Shown: positions 1 through 8,548, numbered from the stretch's first letter. The stretch: 64,000 bases of DNA from an uncultured Bacteroidota bacterium (GCA_903847205.1 CAINDA010000025.1:1-64000), one strand, 5' to 3'. The notes: generated by a model from the sequence alone, not told the origin. A program made the numbers and translations.

Positions 1-282
1 AATGTCTGCAAAAGATGAAAGGTGACTTTGTTTTATCATGCTACAAAAATATAAAACCAATTCGTTATAAAAACCAATGATATCAATACTTTCAAACAAA
101 TTCTTTCTTGAAACTTAATAAATTCACCTTGCAGTGGTCTCTTATTTGAAGCAAAGAGGGAAACTCAGAAAATTAAAGGCAAATAAAGGAAACAAAATCT
201 TTCATATTGGGAGTAAAGAAGGGTGTCAGAAAATAAAAACTATATCTTACGGAAAGTAATTATCCAGATTAACACAAAGGAA
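1..282. other. Intergenic, no gene seen
   Basis: AT-rich sequence at the window edge, downstream of the minus-strand MarR gene. I see no convincing ORF, RNA gene or terminator here. Confidence 0.5.
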
Positions 283-738
283 TTAACCTCTAAGTTTATC
301 TAAAAGAGTATTTAACTGATTAATTTCAGTATTGTTCAAAGCGGAGAGACCTTTATCCAGCCGTTCATCTTCTTTTTCTTCTAATTTTTTGAGTAGATTA
401 ATTCCTTTGGCGGTTATTACAACATCCATACTCCGCCTGTCATTTTCCCTGACAGATCTTTCAAGGAGGCCTTTTTTACGAAGCCCTTCAACAATTCTTG
501 ATGCATCGCTCATGCGGTCAAGCATAAGCTCCCGAATGAGTTTTATAGTAACACCTTCAGGATATTTGTTATGTAAAATATTTAAAATGTTATATTGCTG
601 AAGGCTTAATTTATAAGGTTTTAATATATCCGAATGGAATTGAACAATCCATTTGCCGGTAAAAATAAGATTTACCGTAGCTTTATGGTATGTGTTTCTG
701 AAAGGGTTAACCTGGTGTATTTCTTTTTCAAGCAGCAT
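283..738 (-). CDS. MarR family transcriptional regulator
   Basis: A 151-residue protein of usual MarR length. The centre (about residues 43-110) reads as a winged helix: a helix with SLQQYNILNIL, a recognition helix around DRMSDASRIVEGL, and a wing with the ENDRRSMDV turn, where the DRR motif is the family hallmark. Long helices at both ends would form the dimer interface. MarR proteins usually repress neighbouring genes and respond to small ligands or redox state; the ligand cannot be told from sequence. It is the last gene of a minus-strand run, about 140 nt beyond the Fnr-like gene, and probably has its own promoter. Confidence 0.88.
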   Translation of the reverse strand: MLLEKEIHQVNPFRNTYHKATVNLIFTGKWIVQFHSDILKPYKLSLQQYNILNILHNKYPEGVTIKLIRELMLDRMSDASRIVEGLRKKGLLERSVRENDRRSMDVVITAKGINLLKKLEEKEDERLDKGLSALNNTEINQLNTLLDKLRG

Positions 739-875
739 AATAATTGACCGTAGTCATTGAGTGGTTTTGAAATTTTTTAATTCGGCAATGAAACAATTTT
801 ATAATAGATAAAGACCTTACCGCATTTTCAAATTGATTCAATTCAAACTGATTTCATTTTTTTTGTTCTGAAATA

Positions 876-1580
876 TTATCCTACACCATATTTCTTTACA
901 ATTTCATACAATCCTTTTTCATCAATTAATTTTATTCCTCTTCCTTTTTTTATGATCAATTTTTTCTTTTCAAATTCGCCGAGCTCCCTGCTCACCTGTT
1001 CTGCTGTAACCCCAGTTAAATCAGCAATTTCCTGCCGTGTTAAAGAAACATTTAATGTCCCGTCATCATCGTCTGCTCCAAAAACTTCTTTAATGAAAAG
1101 TAACGCTTCTGCAATTTTCTCTTTCACATTCATCTGAGTCAGATATTTCATTCTGATTTCTGTTTTTCGCAGTTCACGTGAATAGAACTCAACCAGAAGC
1201 AAGGTGAGTTTTGGGTTATTCATAAATACATCATAAAGTGTATCGTTGTCGATAAAACATATAGTAGTATCGCTTAAGGCTATTGCACTTACTGGATATT
1301 TATCATCCCTGGAACCACGGTGACCCAGCACATGGCCTACAGTGGCCAAACGGACAATCAGCTCTCTGTTCTCTGCTCCCCTTGCAACAATTTTAGCATT
1401 TCCATGCTGAATAAAATAAATTCCTTCAACATAGCCTCCTTCTCTGAAAATACAATCTTCTGCCTGATGATTAATTTGAATTTTTTTAAACTCAATTTTA
1501 TCAATCCAGTCAGATGAACATTGCTGTTTAATGAAACAGGCATCACTGTTGCATTCTTTGCAGCTGATTTTGTTGTTCAT
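876..1580 (-). CDS. Crp/Fnr family regulator with N-terminal Cys cluster
   Basis: A 234-residue regulator with an N-terminal cyclic-nucleotide-binding-like beta-barrel (about 25-140), a dimer helix, and a C-terminal HTH (about 165-225). The recognition helix TAEQVSRELGEF keeps the E..SR pattern that in Fnr reads TTGAT/ATCAA half-sites. The first 21 residues hold four cysteines (C7, C10, C15, C21), and C43 follows. This resembles the [4Fe-4S] oxygen-sensing site of Fnr, although the spacing differs from E. coli. It lies near a respiratory cluster, and its paralog at 10036-10764 shares the GHVLGHRG segment. Fnr-type boxes in the window are candidate targets. Oxygen or NO sensing is inference. 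Confidence 0.85.
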   Translation of the reverse strand: MNNKISCKECNSDACFIKQQCSSDWIDKIEFKKIQINHQAEDCIFREGGYVEGIYFIQHGNAKIVARGAENRELIVRLATVGHVLGHRGSRDDKYPVSAIALSDTTICFIDNDTLYDVFMNNPKLTLLLVEFYSRELRKTEIRMKYLTQMNVKEKIAEALLFIKEVFGADDDDGTLNVSLTRQEIADLTGVTAEQVSRELGEFEKKKLIIKKGRGIKLIDEKGLYEIVKKYGVG

Positions 1581-2153
1581 CGTAAATGAATTTGGTAATT
1601 AATTGAACCTAAGTAAAATTCAAATTTTTATTGGATCAAAAATAAAAATGTAAAATTCGCCAGCAATGTGAAGTACAAAGAAACACAAAGTAACACGAAG
1701 AAAACCCCCTTGAATCTCCGTGAACTCTGTGTTCTCAGTTGTAATTTTTTTTAAAGTTGAATCGCATTATTGGTATATTATATGCAATTGTTTTGTCAGG
1801 AGATCTTTAACGACTCTTAAAGCCTGCAGTACATTTGGAATTATCAGCAGAAAGAATCGATTGATGAAGCCAGAACCTAATGTTCTGCGGGAGAATATTT
1901 TTTCTCTGACTTACAAATTTTAATTGTTCTAAATAGGTCTTTTTTTTCTCCCAGTATTTTTGCACGAAAGGGATTTTATAAAGTGCCTAATTATATCTTG
2001 TCAAGATAGTTTACTGTTACGCCGTTCAAAAATTCGCATTTATTAAAAGGTACGCCGTATTTTGGAACTTTGATTCTCATACCCTGCCCATCTCCGTTTT
2101 ATCGAAGAAGGGCAGACTAAAGAAGGTTATCAAAACTCATTTGTATTTACGAA
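1581..2153. other. 573-nt intergenic region
   Basis: Lies between an Fnr-like gene and the DUF5777 gene. It contains low-complexity AAACACRAAG-type runs near 1675-1705 of the kind common in Bacteroidota intergenic DNA, and short ORFs without coding character. I see no RNA gene or clear terminator. Confidence 0.45.
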
Positions 2154-3086
2154 TTATAAATAAAACCGTTTAGTGATATTAAATCCAATTAAATACCGAC
2201 TTTGAGTATAGTCATTTTGGTTAAAGAAGTTGTTTGATTGTGGAAGTATACTTTGGAAGTTGCCGCAAAATATTTGGAATGTATGCGACATCGTTACAAA
2301 TTGCAGTCCAAAGCTTACATTAGGATGCGGGTTATTAGTAGGATGCTGTGTAAGAGGCTGATCATAATTTGCCATGATACCCATACCATCAGTAAGCATA
2401 TAACTTCCCGAAGCCGCAATAGCATAATGAGCGTTGTTCATCTTTGCTTTAATAGTTCCCTCTGTGCTCATATAGCCTTCCACATTATTGAAGTACGATA
2501 AACTTGGTGCTACCTGCAGAGAAAAATTATCAGTAACTTTTCTAGCAATAATTATTTGATTAAAATAGGAAATCCTATCAACATCAGATACAAAATTACC
2601 CGCCTTCGGAATAGTAGATACCGCCATATCGCCAAAATAAGTTACGCTTACCGGGCAGCCATGAGCTACAGCCTGCTTAGCAATTGCATATTTTGCGTTG
2701 CCGTCCCACTGCATCCGTTCTTTGGTAATTCCAAAACCCAGCTGCAGATTATCAATAGGAGTATAGCTTAATCCTAAGTGAATGTTAGCCGGAGCAAATA
2801 CACCGTAAAAATCATTGTATTTGTTATTAATTGTTCCAAAGCGGTGCTGAATGGAAAACTCCAGTGCATTTTTAACCGGCACCATTACAGTTTGGTTGTC
2901 AATAATAAAACTGCCTTTGAAGGTGCTTTTCACACGTTCAACTGCAGCACGTTCAATTGGAACCGCATTGTTCGCGGCCACTTTACTGGTATCCTGCGCA
3001 AAGCTTTGACTGCCGGCAGCTAAAAGCCAAAAGCCAGCAGCAAACAATAAGCAGCGATAATCAGCTTGTTTTATATTTGTTTTCAT
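2154..3086 (-). CDS. DUF5777 family outer-membrane beta-barrel protein
   Basis: A 310-residue protein with a signal peptide (hydrophobic stretch about 10-25, cleavage near SFAQD). It then has alternating beta-strands with aromatic ends, including LEFSIQHRFGTINN, FYGVF and IHLGLSYTPIDNLQLGFGI, which match the DUF5777 beta-barrel pattern, and it ends in a terminal aromatic-hydrophobic pair (FYL) as outer-membrane barrels do. It is the last gene of the NrfD cluster, 85 nt after the small cytochrome gene. The family is common in Bacteroidota next to c-type cytochromes; its role is not known to me. Context suggests a pore or anchor that serves the periplasmic electron carriers. Confidence 0.75.
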   Translation of the reverse strand: MKTNIKQADYRCLLFAAGFWLLAAGSQSFAQDTSKVAANNAVPIERAAVERVKSTFKGSFIIDNQTVMVPVKNALEFSIQHRFGTINNKYNDFYGVFAPANIHLGLSYTPIDNLQLGFGITKERMQWDGNAKYAIAKQAVAHGCPVSVTYFGDMAVSTIPKAGNFVSDVDRISYFNQIIIARKVTDNFSLQVAPSLSYFNNVEGYMSTEGTIKAKMNNAHYAIAASGSYMLTDGMGIMANYDQPLTQHPTNNPHPNVSFGLQFVTMSHTFQIFCGNFQSILPQSNNFFNQNDYTQSRYLIGFNITKRFYL

Positions 3087-3171
3087 TTTATTTTTTTTTA
3101 GTTTTTTAATCTCTTCATGCCCCGCTCAAAAAGAGGGGTGCAGACGAGTTTATTATTTAAAGATTCTTTGT

Positions 3172-3564
3172 TTAGTTTTTCTTTGCACCTTGTTTTATCC
3201 AGGCAAGAGCAAGATTATTGATGTTTCCTGGATTGGTTGCCTGCCCCATCGGCATAGCCGGACTTAGTTTACCTGTTAAGCGCTCGTAAAGGATGCTGCT
3301 TAAGGGATCTTTAACATTGACAAAGTTTCCAGCAGTTAATGAATTGTATGCTTTATCCGAATCTAAATCAGGAGCATGACCTCCAGCTGCATGACAGCCG
3401 CTCAATGCGCAATTTTTAGAAAACAGAGGAACCAGGTCTTTTGAAAAAGAAACTGTTTTGGTAACTACCACCGGCACATCCTTGATGGTAAGAGTTGTAT
3501 CTTTTGCACAACCTGCGATAAACAACACACCCAAAACAACCGCTGTAGTTAATATTTTTTTCAT
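3172..3564 (-). CDS. Small c-type cytochrome-like lipoprotein with CX4CH motif
   Basis: A 130-residue protein with a lipoprotein signal (FIAGC, lipid-modified Cys near residue 19). The mature part has one heme-binding-like motif, CALSGCH (CX4CH rather than CXXCH), followed by PDLDSDKAYNSL and, later, PAMPMGQ, where a Met could be the second heme ligand. CX4CH sites are known from tetraheme cytochromes c3, so covalent heme is plausible. It sits between the b-heme lipoprotein and the DUF5777 barrel in the same operon and is probably a periplasmic electron carrier tethered to a membrane. An unrelated zinc or disulfide role cannot be excluded. Confidence 0.65.
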   Translation of the reverse strand: MKKILTTAVVLGVLFIAGCAKDTTLTIKDVPVVVTKTVSFSKDLVPLFSKNCALSGCHAAGGHAPDLDSDKAYNSLTAGNFVNVKDPLSSILYERLTGKLSPAMPMGQATNPGNINNLALAWIKQGAKKN

Positions 3565-3595
3565 GATGACATAGGTTAATTGTTTTTTAGGATTA

Positions 3596-3625
3596 GGATT
3601 CAGGAATATTGCAACCCCTGAATCC
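3596..3625. repeat. Intercistronic inverted repeat
   Basis: GGATTCAGG at 3596-3604 pairs with CCTGAATCC at 3617-3625 across a 12-nt loop, in the 75-nt gap between the b-heme lipoprotein and the small cytochrome gene. No T-run follows on the minus strand, so it looks like an mRNA-processing or stabilising hairpin rather than a terminator. Confidence 0.55.
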
Positions 3626-3639
3626 TTATTCCTAAATTA

Positions 3640-5085
3640 TTATTTTTTAAAATGCATATGAAGGCCGGCAACAATTGCGTGTTGATTATCTGCACGGTTA
3701 ATCATAGCACCGCAGCCAAATGGCATATCTTCAAGTGTTGAAAAATCTACGTCATTTACTGCATCATTGGTTCCAGACGGACCATTAGATAGTTTACGGC
3801 TTAACAACATTCTCCAGCCTGAGCCAACATATGCTGCATTTGCTGTAACGTCGCCTCGGCTTCCCGTATATGTACCTATAATGCTGCCTGGAATGCAATT
3901 AGCACCATCAATGGCACCGATCTGCTGGTAGTAAAAACTTGATGCGGCATTCCTCGGGTCGATAGTAGTGGCATCTGAAAGTGTAAGTACTCCGAATGAG
4001 TCAACTGCAACAACTTTTTTAGCCAAACCTCCGGCAAGTGTATCGCTCAGCATGATAGCACTGCTTCTGGAAGCAGTGTTGTAAGGATTAGTTCCAAGAG
4101 CCGCTGGAATTACCCAAATAGGAATATTTGCTTTTTTAGATGGTTTGTTGCTGATGGGCATTGTTTGTTTGTTGCTGAACCCGCCGTCTGCTGCATACAC
4201 TCTTGTTGCACCTGGTGATGATACAAGTTTACCTGCTGACTGATATTGAACAGGTATTGAAGCTGATGGACCATTAAGTAACTGCCAATCTCCGTGAACT
4301 TCATTTTTATTTAAGGCACCGCTTTCCCCATAACTGATGCTTGAACCATCATCAATAAAGCAATCGTTTAACTGGTTTGTATTGCATACTTGAAGCATAC
4401 GGCCTCTCCATACATCTAACCTTTCGTTAGGTCCATTAGTGTACATGATACCTCCATCAGCTGCAACAGTTCCACCATAAGTAGAAGCAACGTGGCAGGC
4501 TGCATAGCATGACAACGCATCAAAAGTCTGACAGCTGTGTGCAATGTTCCAAAGGATCACAAATTGATCCTGTGCAAAAGGAGGTCTGTAACTTCCGTCA
4601 GGGCTCAAGTTGGTTAAACTTGATGCAGTTGCTTCCTGAGCCCATCTTTTTGTCATATCGGTTTGAAGAGGATTGAAATACCACTGAGCGCTCATCGCAT
4701 TATGCTGAGGAGTAGTAAATTCAACAAGCATGTATAAATTGGTTGCATCGTACATTGCACGCAGTGATATATCTGTACTGTTGCCAACAAATCCCGTAAA
4801 TGTGTTGTTTCCCAAATCTGGCACTGTTGCGTGTACTGTCAGTTTTGGCGCACTGTTCCAAACTGCTTCAATAGTTCCATCCCAGCGTGCTGCATTGTCG
4901 CCTTGACTTGCAAGAGTTGCTGTTCCTCTCACAACATTAAGTGTGTCTGTGTTTAAAACTGGGGTCGGGGTAGTTGCTGTTGATAAATCAAGCACCTGAT
5001 CATGTTTTGTACAATTGGTCAGCCCCATTAAAATAACTGCTCCCATAATTGGAACAGCTGCTAAATACTTGGTTGTTTTTTTCAT
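3640..5085 (-). CDS. Ethylbenzene dehydrogenase-type heme-binding lipoprotein
   Basis: A 481-residue lipoprotein (signal ending in LTNC near residue 25). The body resembles the EB_dh heme-binding domain found in gamma subunits of type II DMSO-reductase-family enzymes: an early stretch WDGTIEAVW...LTVHATVP, a middle part with LYMLVEFTTPQHN and QDQFVILWNIAHS, and MYTNGPNERLDVWRGRM, the equivalent of the T.GE..DIWHWK region. In that family the domain binds one heme b. It also carries CYAACH (CX3CH), where a c-type site might be expected. There is no molybdenum alpha or iron-sulfur beta subunit of that enzyme family nearby. It may act as a periplasmic electron relay in the cluster. Its own promoter region (5086-5300) contains an Fnr-type box. 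Confidence 0.72.
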   Translation of the reverse strand: MKKTTKYLAAVPIMGAVILMGLTNCTKHDQVLDLSTATTPTPVLNTDTLNVVRGTATLASQGDNAARWDGTIEAVWNSAPKLTVHATVPDLGNNTFTGFVGNSTDISLRAMYDATNLYMLVEFTTPQHNAMSAQWYFNPLQTDMTKRWAQEATASSLTNLSPDGSYRPPFAQDQFVILWNIAHSCQTFDALSCYAACHVASTYGGTVAADGGIMYTNGPNERLDVWRGRMLQVCNTNQLNDCFIDDGSSISYGESGALNKNEVHGDWQLLNGPSASIPVQYQSAGKLVSSPGATRVYAADGGFSNKQTMPISNKPSKKANIPIWVIPAALGTNPYNTASRSSAIMLSDTLAGGLAKKVVAVDSFGVLTLSDATTIDPRNAASSFYYQQIGAIDGANCIPGSIIGTYTGSRGDVTANAAYVGSGWRMLLSRKLSNGPSGTNDAVNDVDFSTLEDMPFGCGAMINRADNQHAIVAGLHMHFKK

Positions 5086-5236
5086 TTTGAATGATTTTAA
5101 AATGTATTGTTTTTGGTTAGTTGGTTAATTGTTTGTTTTGTTTTAGTGTTTTTTTATTTGCCTCTTTTTGTCAGCCTGTTTTTATTGGTTAATGAAGTAT
5201 TCCTTTTTATTACCGGTACAAATTTCTGCGAAAAAC

Positions 5237-5244
5237 CAAACTTA
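5237..5244 (-). promoter_or_regulatory. Candidate -7 element for the b-heme lipoprotein gene
   Basis: The minus strand reads TAAGTTTG, matching the Bacteroidota TAnnTTTG element, about 150 nt upstream of the start codon. The Fnr-type box at 5249-5262 starts five bases upstream, so bound regulator would overlap the promoter spacer, a position that favours repression. This is inference from spacing only. Confidence 0.4.
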
Positions 5245-5248
5245 AAAT

Positions 5249-5285
5249 ATGATTTTTATCAACTTTACAACTGCTTTATCGCAGA
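5249..5285 (-). promoter_or_regulatory. Composite operator copy 3: Fnr-type box plus CTGC palindrome
   Basis: ATGAT-TTTT-ATCAA at 5249-5262, then 7 nt, then CTGC-N6-GCAG starting at 5271 (ACTGC at 5270). The same box, spacing and palindrome occur twice in front of the ferredoxin gene (9659-9695 and 9777-9813). On the gene strand the palindrome lies upstream of the box. A half copy of the CTGCGAAAAA part occurs at about 5224-5235. Confidence 0.6.
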
Positions 5286-5304
5286 AAATTACTACTGGTT
5301 GATT

Positions 5305-5499
5305 TCATTTAACTATTGAATCTGTTTTAATTATACTAATTTTGGACGTACTTATCTTGGCTGAGTCAGTTTTGACTTTCAGAGCATTAAAAGAATCAGT
5401 TTTAATTGTGTTTGTTTTTACAACTGCAGTTTTTACCTTACCAGTTTTTGCCGTATCAGTTTTAACTGCAGTTGTTTTAGTTAACAGCGGTGCTGTTAC
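5305..5499 (-). other. Stop-free Lys/Thr-rich -1 frame extension of the cytochrome gene
   Basis: Directly after the cytochrome c stop codon (5496-5498) the -1 frame stays open for 64 codons and ends at TGA 5305-5307. It encodes a tail of which 27 of 64 residues are Lys or Thr (repeats such as VKTDTAKT, VVKTNTIKTDS). The switch point is an A8 run (5500-5507 on the plus strand as T8) that reads A AAA AAG followed by the stop, the classic slippery heptamer of dnaX. Either programmed -1 frameshifting, transcriptional slippage, a recent frameshift or a base-call error in the homopolymer would explain it. Confidence 0.5.
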
Positions 5500-5933
5500 T
5501 TTTTTTTAGAAAATTCTTTGATGTAGTTTATCACTTGCCAGCGTTGCTCTTCAGTCATTTCTTTTTTGAAAGACGGCATCGGTTTTCTTCCTTCAGTTAT
5601 TTTCCAGAAGATAGCTCCGTCTGTTTGTTTGCCGAAATCCTCTTTTGTAAAATCGCTTACAGGTTTATCTAACTCTGCGCTTTTTGGCCCGTCGCCTTTT
5701 CCTTTTTTACCATGGCAGCTAACGCATGATTTACCAAAAATATCTTTCCCTGCAGCAATACTTTTTTCGTTTGAAGCAACAGGGTTTACTTTTTTATCGG
5801 CATCCGCCGGAGCTGTCCATTTTTCAGGGTTTCCAACGCGCATTGATGTGAATGCAAGAAAGAGTGCCGCCGCACCAATTAAGATAGAACTCGATAATTT
5901 AATTTTGCTGACTTGAATTACAATTGTTTTCAT
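5496..5933 (-). CDS. Monoheme cytochrome c
   Basis: A 145-residue protein with an N-terminal hydrophobic segment (about 12-30) that may be a signal peptide or membrane anchor. One class I cytochrome c domain follows (about 58-140): the heme site SCVSCHGKKGKGDG and a distal ligand in the MPSF segment. The length fits a single-domain carrier of the cbb3-subunit-III-like kind. It is the fourth gene of the NrfD cluster, 103 nt after the Ig-like gene. It ends in KEFSKKK at an A8 tract, after which a 64-codon Lys/Thr-rich frame is open (see 5305-5499), so the true C-terminus may be longer. Likely role: accept electrons from the NrfD/ferredoxin module. Confidence 0.88.
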   Translation of the reverse strand: MKTIVIQVSKIKLSSSILIGAAALFLAFTSMRVGNPEKWTAPADADKKVNPVASNEKSIAAGKDIFGKSCVSCHGKKGKGDGPKSAELDKPVSDFTKEDFGKQTDGAIFWKITEGRKPMPSFKKEMTEEQRWQVINYIKEFSKKK

Positions 5934-6036
5934 AGTGTTTATTTTTTAGTTTTTGTTTGAATTAATTTTCATGCTGCAAATTTGTGAACATTTTAATACG
6001 CCTGAGTTATATAATATTTAATGTAAATTATATAAT

Positions 6037-6924
6037 TCACACATTAGGCATACCGCCTTCTTTTTTTATTTTAAATAATTTTATAACGATGCTAACATAA
6101 ATACTCCACACAATACCAAAGAGTGTTGACAAAGTAATAATGATTGGCCATGGGGCATACACACCCCATAATGCGCGCGGGAAAGGATCCTTGATAATTG
6201 CAAGGGATGTTCCCCAGGCTGCAGGCAATTTACTTTCAATGCTTCCGAATTGTTCATTGTCCTCCATCTTAACTGCAACAGTGATAAGGCCTGCAGTGTC
6301 GCCCGGTATGTTTTTGGAATAGGCGAAAGTAGCGATGCCGTTTTCATCAGTGGTAACTGTATTGTTTTCTCCAGCCGGCATGCTCCCAAATAAGCGCTGA
6401 ACATAAAACTTTAATTCTGCACCTTTTACCGGAACTTCTTTTCCGTCTTTATCCATTTCAGTTAATTTGGCGGTAACCAGATGAGCTGTATCGGCAGGAT
6501 TCAAACTTAAAGTAAGATTTGCTTCCTTGAAATGCATCTGCTCTTCAGTATTTTCATACAGCTTGTCATTTTCAATTTTAGCAACAATGGTAGAAGCCAG
6601 ATTTTCATCCACCGGCAGGCCTTTCTGAAGTTCTATAACCGCACGCCCTTTATTATCAGTACTTGCACTTTTTAGCAGTTGCTGCTCTTTATCATGCACT
6701 GCATAGAAATTCACCTTTGCATTTAAAGCAGGAACAAACCTTCCGTCTTTTTTTACTTTCACAACGGCAACAGCAGTCTTACTGTCAGCCTTTTTGTTAT
6801 ACGACAATCCAATTGTTGCCTCGCTTTTACCCGTTGCTTTTGGCTGGTCCTGCGCAGCTGAGATGTTACAGAACAAACCTGTAATGCTAATCGCAAGAGT
6901 TATTTTTTTTAGAATGCTTTTCAT
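6037..6924 (-). CDS. Ig-like, membrane-anchored exported protein
   Basis: A 295-residue protein of no family I can name. It has a signal peptide (about 8-24, ISAAQD), two Ig-like beta domains (about 38-135 and 140-240), each with a 'G.A.I.L..GLP' or 'NGIATFAYSKNIP' sort of strand pattern like bacterial Ig/Big_1 repeats, and a C-terminal transmembrane helix (about 262-285, WPIIITLSTLFGIVWSIYVSIVIKLF) followed by a basic tail. It would thus hang in the periplasm anchored at the inner membrane. It lies between the NrfD gene and the cytochrome c gene with gaps of 86 and 103 nt, so it probably is a structural or docking subunit of the same complex. Confidence 0.6.
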   Translation of the reverse strand: MKSILKKITLAISITGLFCNISAAQDQPKATGKSEATIGLSYNKKADSKTAVAVVKVKKDGRFVPALNAKVNFYAVHDKEQQLLKSASTDNKGRAVIELQKGLPVDENLASTIVAKIENDKLYENTEEQMHFKEANLTLSLNPADTAHLVTAKLTEMDKDGKEVPVKGAELKFYVQRLFGSMPAGENNTVTTDENGIATFAYSKNIPGDTAGLITVAVKMEDNEQFGSIESKLPAAWGTSLAIIKDPFPRALWGVYAPWPIIITLSTLFGIVWSIYVSIVIKLFKIKKEGGMPNV

Positions 6925-7010
6925 CTTTTTATAATTTTATAATTTGTTAATTGATCTTTTGAAAATTAAATACTTTCATTTTCAAATCCGCTCATTTCCA
7001 AATTGATTTA

Positions 7011-8459
7011 TTAAGCTGGTTGTTTTAATTGTCCGTTACTCACTTTTACTGCTTCTGCCGCTGCTTTAGCATGGTCAGCTATTCTCTGTTTTCCTAATTC
7101 CACAGCAACTTCTTTATCATAATCAATTTCTATACCTTCTTCCACTTCCCATACTGCCATCATTGGGAAAAGTTTTGAAAACATAGTGATAATAAGAAGC
7201 ATCCCTGCTAAACTTGCTGCTTCAACCGAAAACTCAACATAATTTGGAAAATAAGTTGACCACTCTTTTGTAACATCCTGAATAGGAAGGAATGGGTGAA
7301 GCATTGTCGGCACAACAATAAGGTATCTTTTTACCCATGCTCCAATTACAATAACGATGCAGGTAATAACTAGCGGTGTTATTTTTCGCCCCTTAGGGAA
7401 CGACATAATAACGATAGGAATTAATACTGTTCCGAATTGGCATGTCCAGAATATTTTTGAATAATTTCCATAAAACAAATCTGAAAGTAAATGTCCCTCA
7501 GCGGTTGCCATTTTATAAGCTGGTATCCAATATTCATTCATGTTTAAGTAAGCATAAACAAGAGTAAGCGCCAAAACAACTTTTCCAATCAAATCAAAAT
7601 GTCGAGGAGTAAGATATTTTTCAAAGTGATAAATTTTGCGAAATGCTGCCATTCCCAAAATAACTCCTGCAGACCCAGAATACAATGCACCAGCAACAAA
7701 ATAGATACCGAATACAGTACTGTTCCATCCCGGACGAAGTGTCATTGCAAAAATGTAACTTACAACGGTATGCACGGATACTGCCACAGGAATAATTACA
7801 ATTGTCATTGTTCCCATAGTTTTCTCTAATAAGTGCCATTGCGTCTTAGTCCCTTTCCAACCGATGGCCAATTTTGTGTAAAGCCATTTTTTGAATTTTT
7901 TGTAACGTGTATCAACAACAGTTAACCTGTCTCTGCAAAGTGCCATATCTGGTATCATTGGCAGAAAAAGAAAAACTGTACTGCCGGTAAAATAGGTCAT
8001 GATTGAAATAACATCCCACATTAAAGGTGACTGCACTCTTCCGTACATAACAAGGTTTAATATTCTTTCCGGATGACCTAAGTCAATAATTGGCTGAATT
8101 CCCCCAAAGCAAAGAGACACGAAGGTCAACAATTCTGCCGAACGGGTAATCGGTCTTCTCCACTCCTGTTTCGTAATCCGCAGAATTGCCGATACGAGAG
8201 TTCCGGAGTGGCTGATACCTATAAAAAACACAAAAGTTGAAATGTACATTCCCCAAGATACATAATCACGCATTGCAGTTACACCCAAACCATATCTTAG
8301 CTGGCGGATGTAGCAGAATATCCCCCATGCCATAACCGCCAATAAAAACCCAACCCATATTTGAGAGGAGCGTCCAAAAGTTCTTGTAGGGCGAAGACAA
8401 TCTTCGCGAAGGGTTTCTATTTCTTGTTTAAGATCAAATTTTTCAGTTGCCATTTTCAA
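7011..8459 (-). CDS. NrfD/PsrC-family membrane subunit, ActC-like
   Basis: A 482-residue polytopic membrane protein (about ten helices) of the NrfD/PsrC/ActC family, which oxidises or reduces (mena)quinone and passes electrons to a partner iron-sulfur protein. Segments shared with ActC at 16387-17772 include GIxHxGTLxSAxL, a QxWRxxIxRSAE stretch, SPLxWDV, TYF and PDxAxxRDR, so the two are paralogs. The partner is the Tat-exported ferredoxin-like protein encoded just upstream (gap 96 nt, holding a 17-bp hairpin). Nothing in the cluster encodes a molybdopterin catalytic subunit, so the electron acceptor is more likely the cytochromes downstream. The start fits: MKMATEKFDL, though the second Met is also possible. 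Confidence 0.88.
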   Translation of the reverse strand: MKMATEKFDLKQEIETLREDCLRPTRTFGRSSQIWVGFLLAVMAWGIFCYIRQLRYGLGVTAMRDYVSWGMYISTFVFFIGISHSGTLVSAILRITKQEWRRPITRSAELLTFVSLCFGGIQPIIDLGHPERILNLVMYGRVQSPLMWDVISIMTYFTGSTVFLFLPMIPDMALCRDRLTVVDTRYKKFKKWLYTKLAIGWKGTKTQWHLLEKTMGTMTIVIIPVAVSVHTVVSYIFAMTLRPGWNSTVFGIYFVAGALYSGSAGVILGMAAFRKIYHFEKYLTPRHFDLIGKVVLALTLVYAYLNMNEYWIPAYKMATAEGHLLSDLFYGNYSKIFWTCQFGTVLIPIVIMSFPKGRKITPLVITCIVIVIGAWVKRYLIVVPTMLHPFLPIQDVTKEWSTYFPNYVEFSVEAASLAGMLLIITMFSKLFPMMAVWEVEEGIEIDYDKEVAVELGKQRIADHAKAAAEAVKVSNGQLKQPA

Positions 8460-8513
8460 AAGTTTTTAAATTGTTTTAATTTTTTCATTTGCTGATGTTC
8501 ATTGTCAGTGAGG

Positions 8514-8548
8514 ATATCTGACCATAGGTTAAACCTATGGTCAGATAT
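8514..8548. repeat. 17-bp perfect inverted repeat between the ferredoxin and NrfD genes
   Basis: ATATCTGACCATAGGTT at 8514-8530 and its exact complement at 8532-8548 are separated by one base. The hairpin begins 7 bases past the ferredoxin stop codon. No T-run follows on the minus strand, so it probably protects or processes the mRNA and could set the ratio of ferredoxin to NrfD; partial termination is an alternative. Confidence 0.75.

Noticed and set aside
1720-1923. Short plus-strand ORF of 67 codons
   Set aside because: Low-complexity, no family resemblance, no promoter; typical of intergenic AT-rich DNA.
5107-5319. Hydrophobic 70-codon plus-strand ORF
   Set aside because: Covers the promoter, composite operator and the Lys/Thr frame of the opposite strand; the hydrophobicity comes from T-rich DNA.
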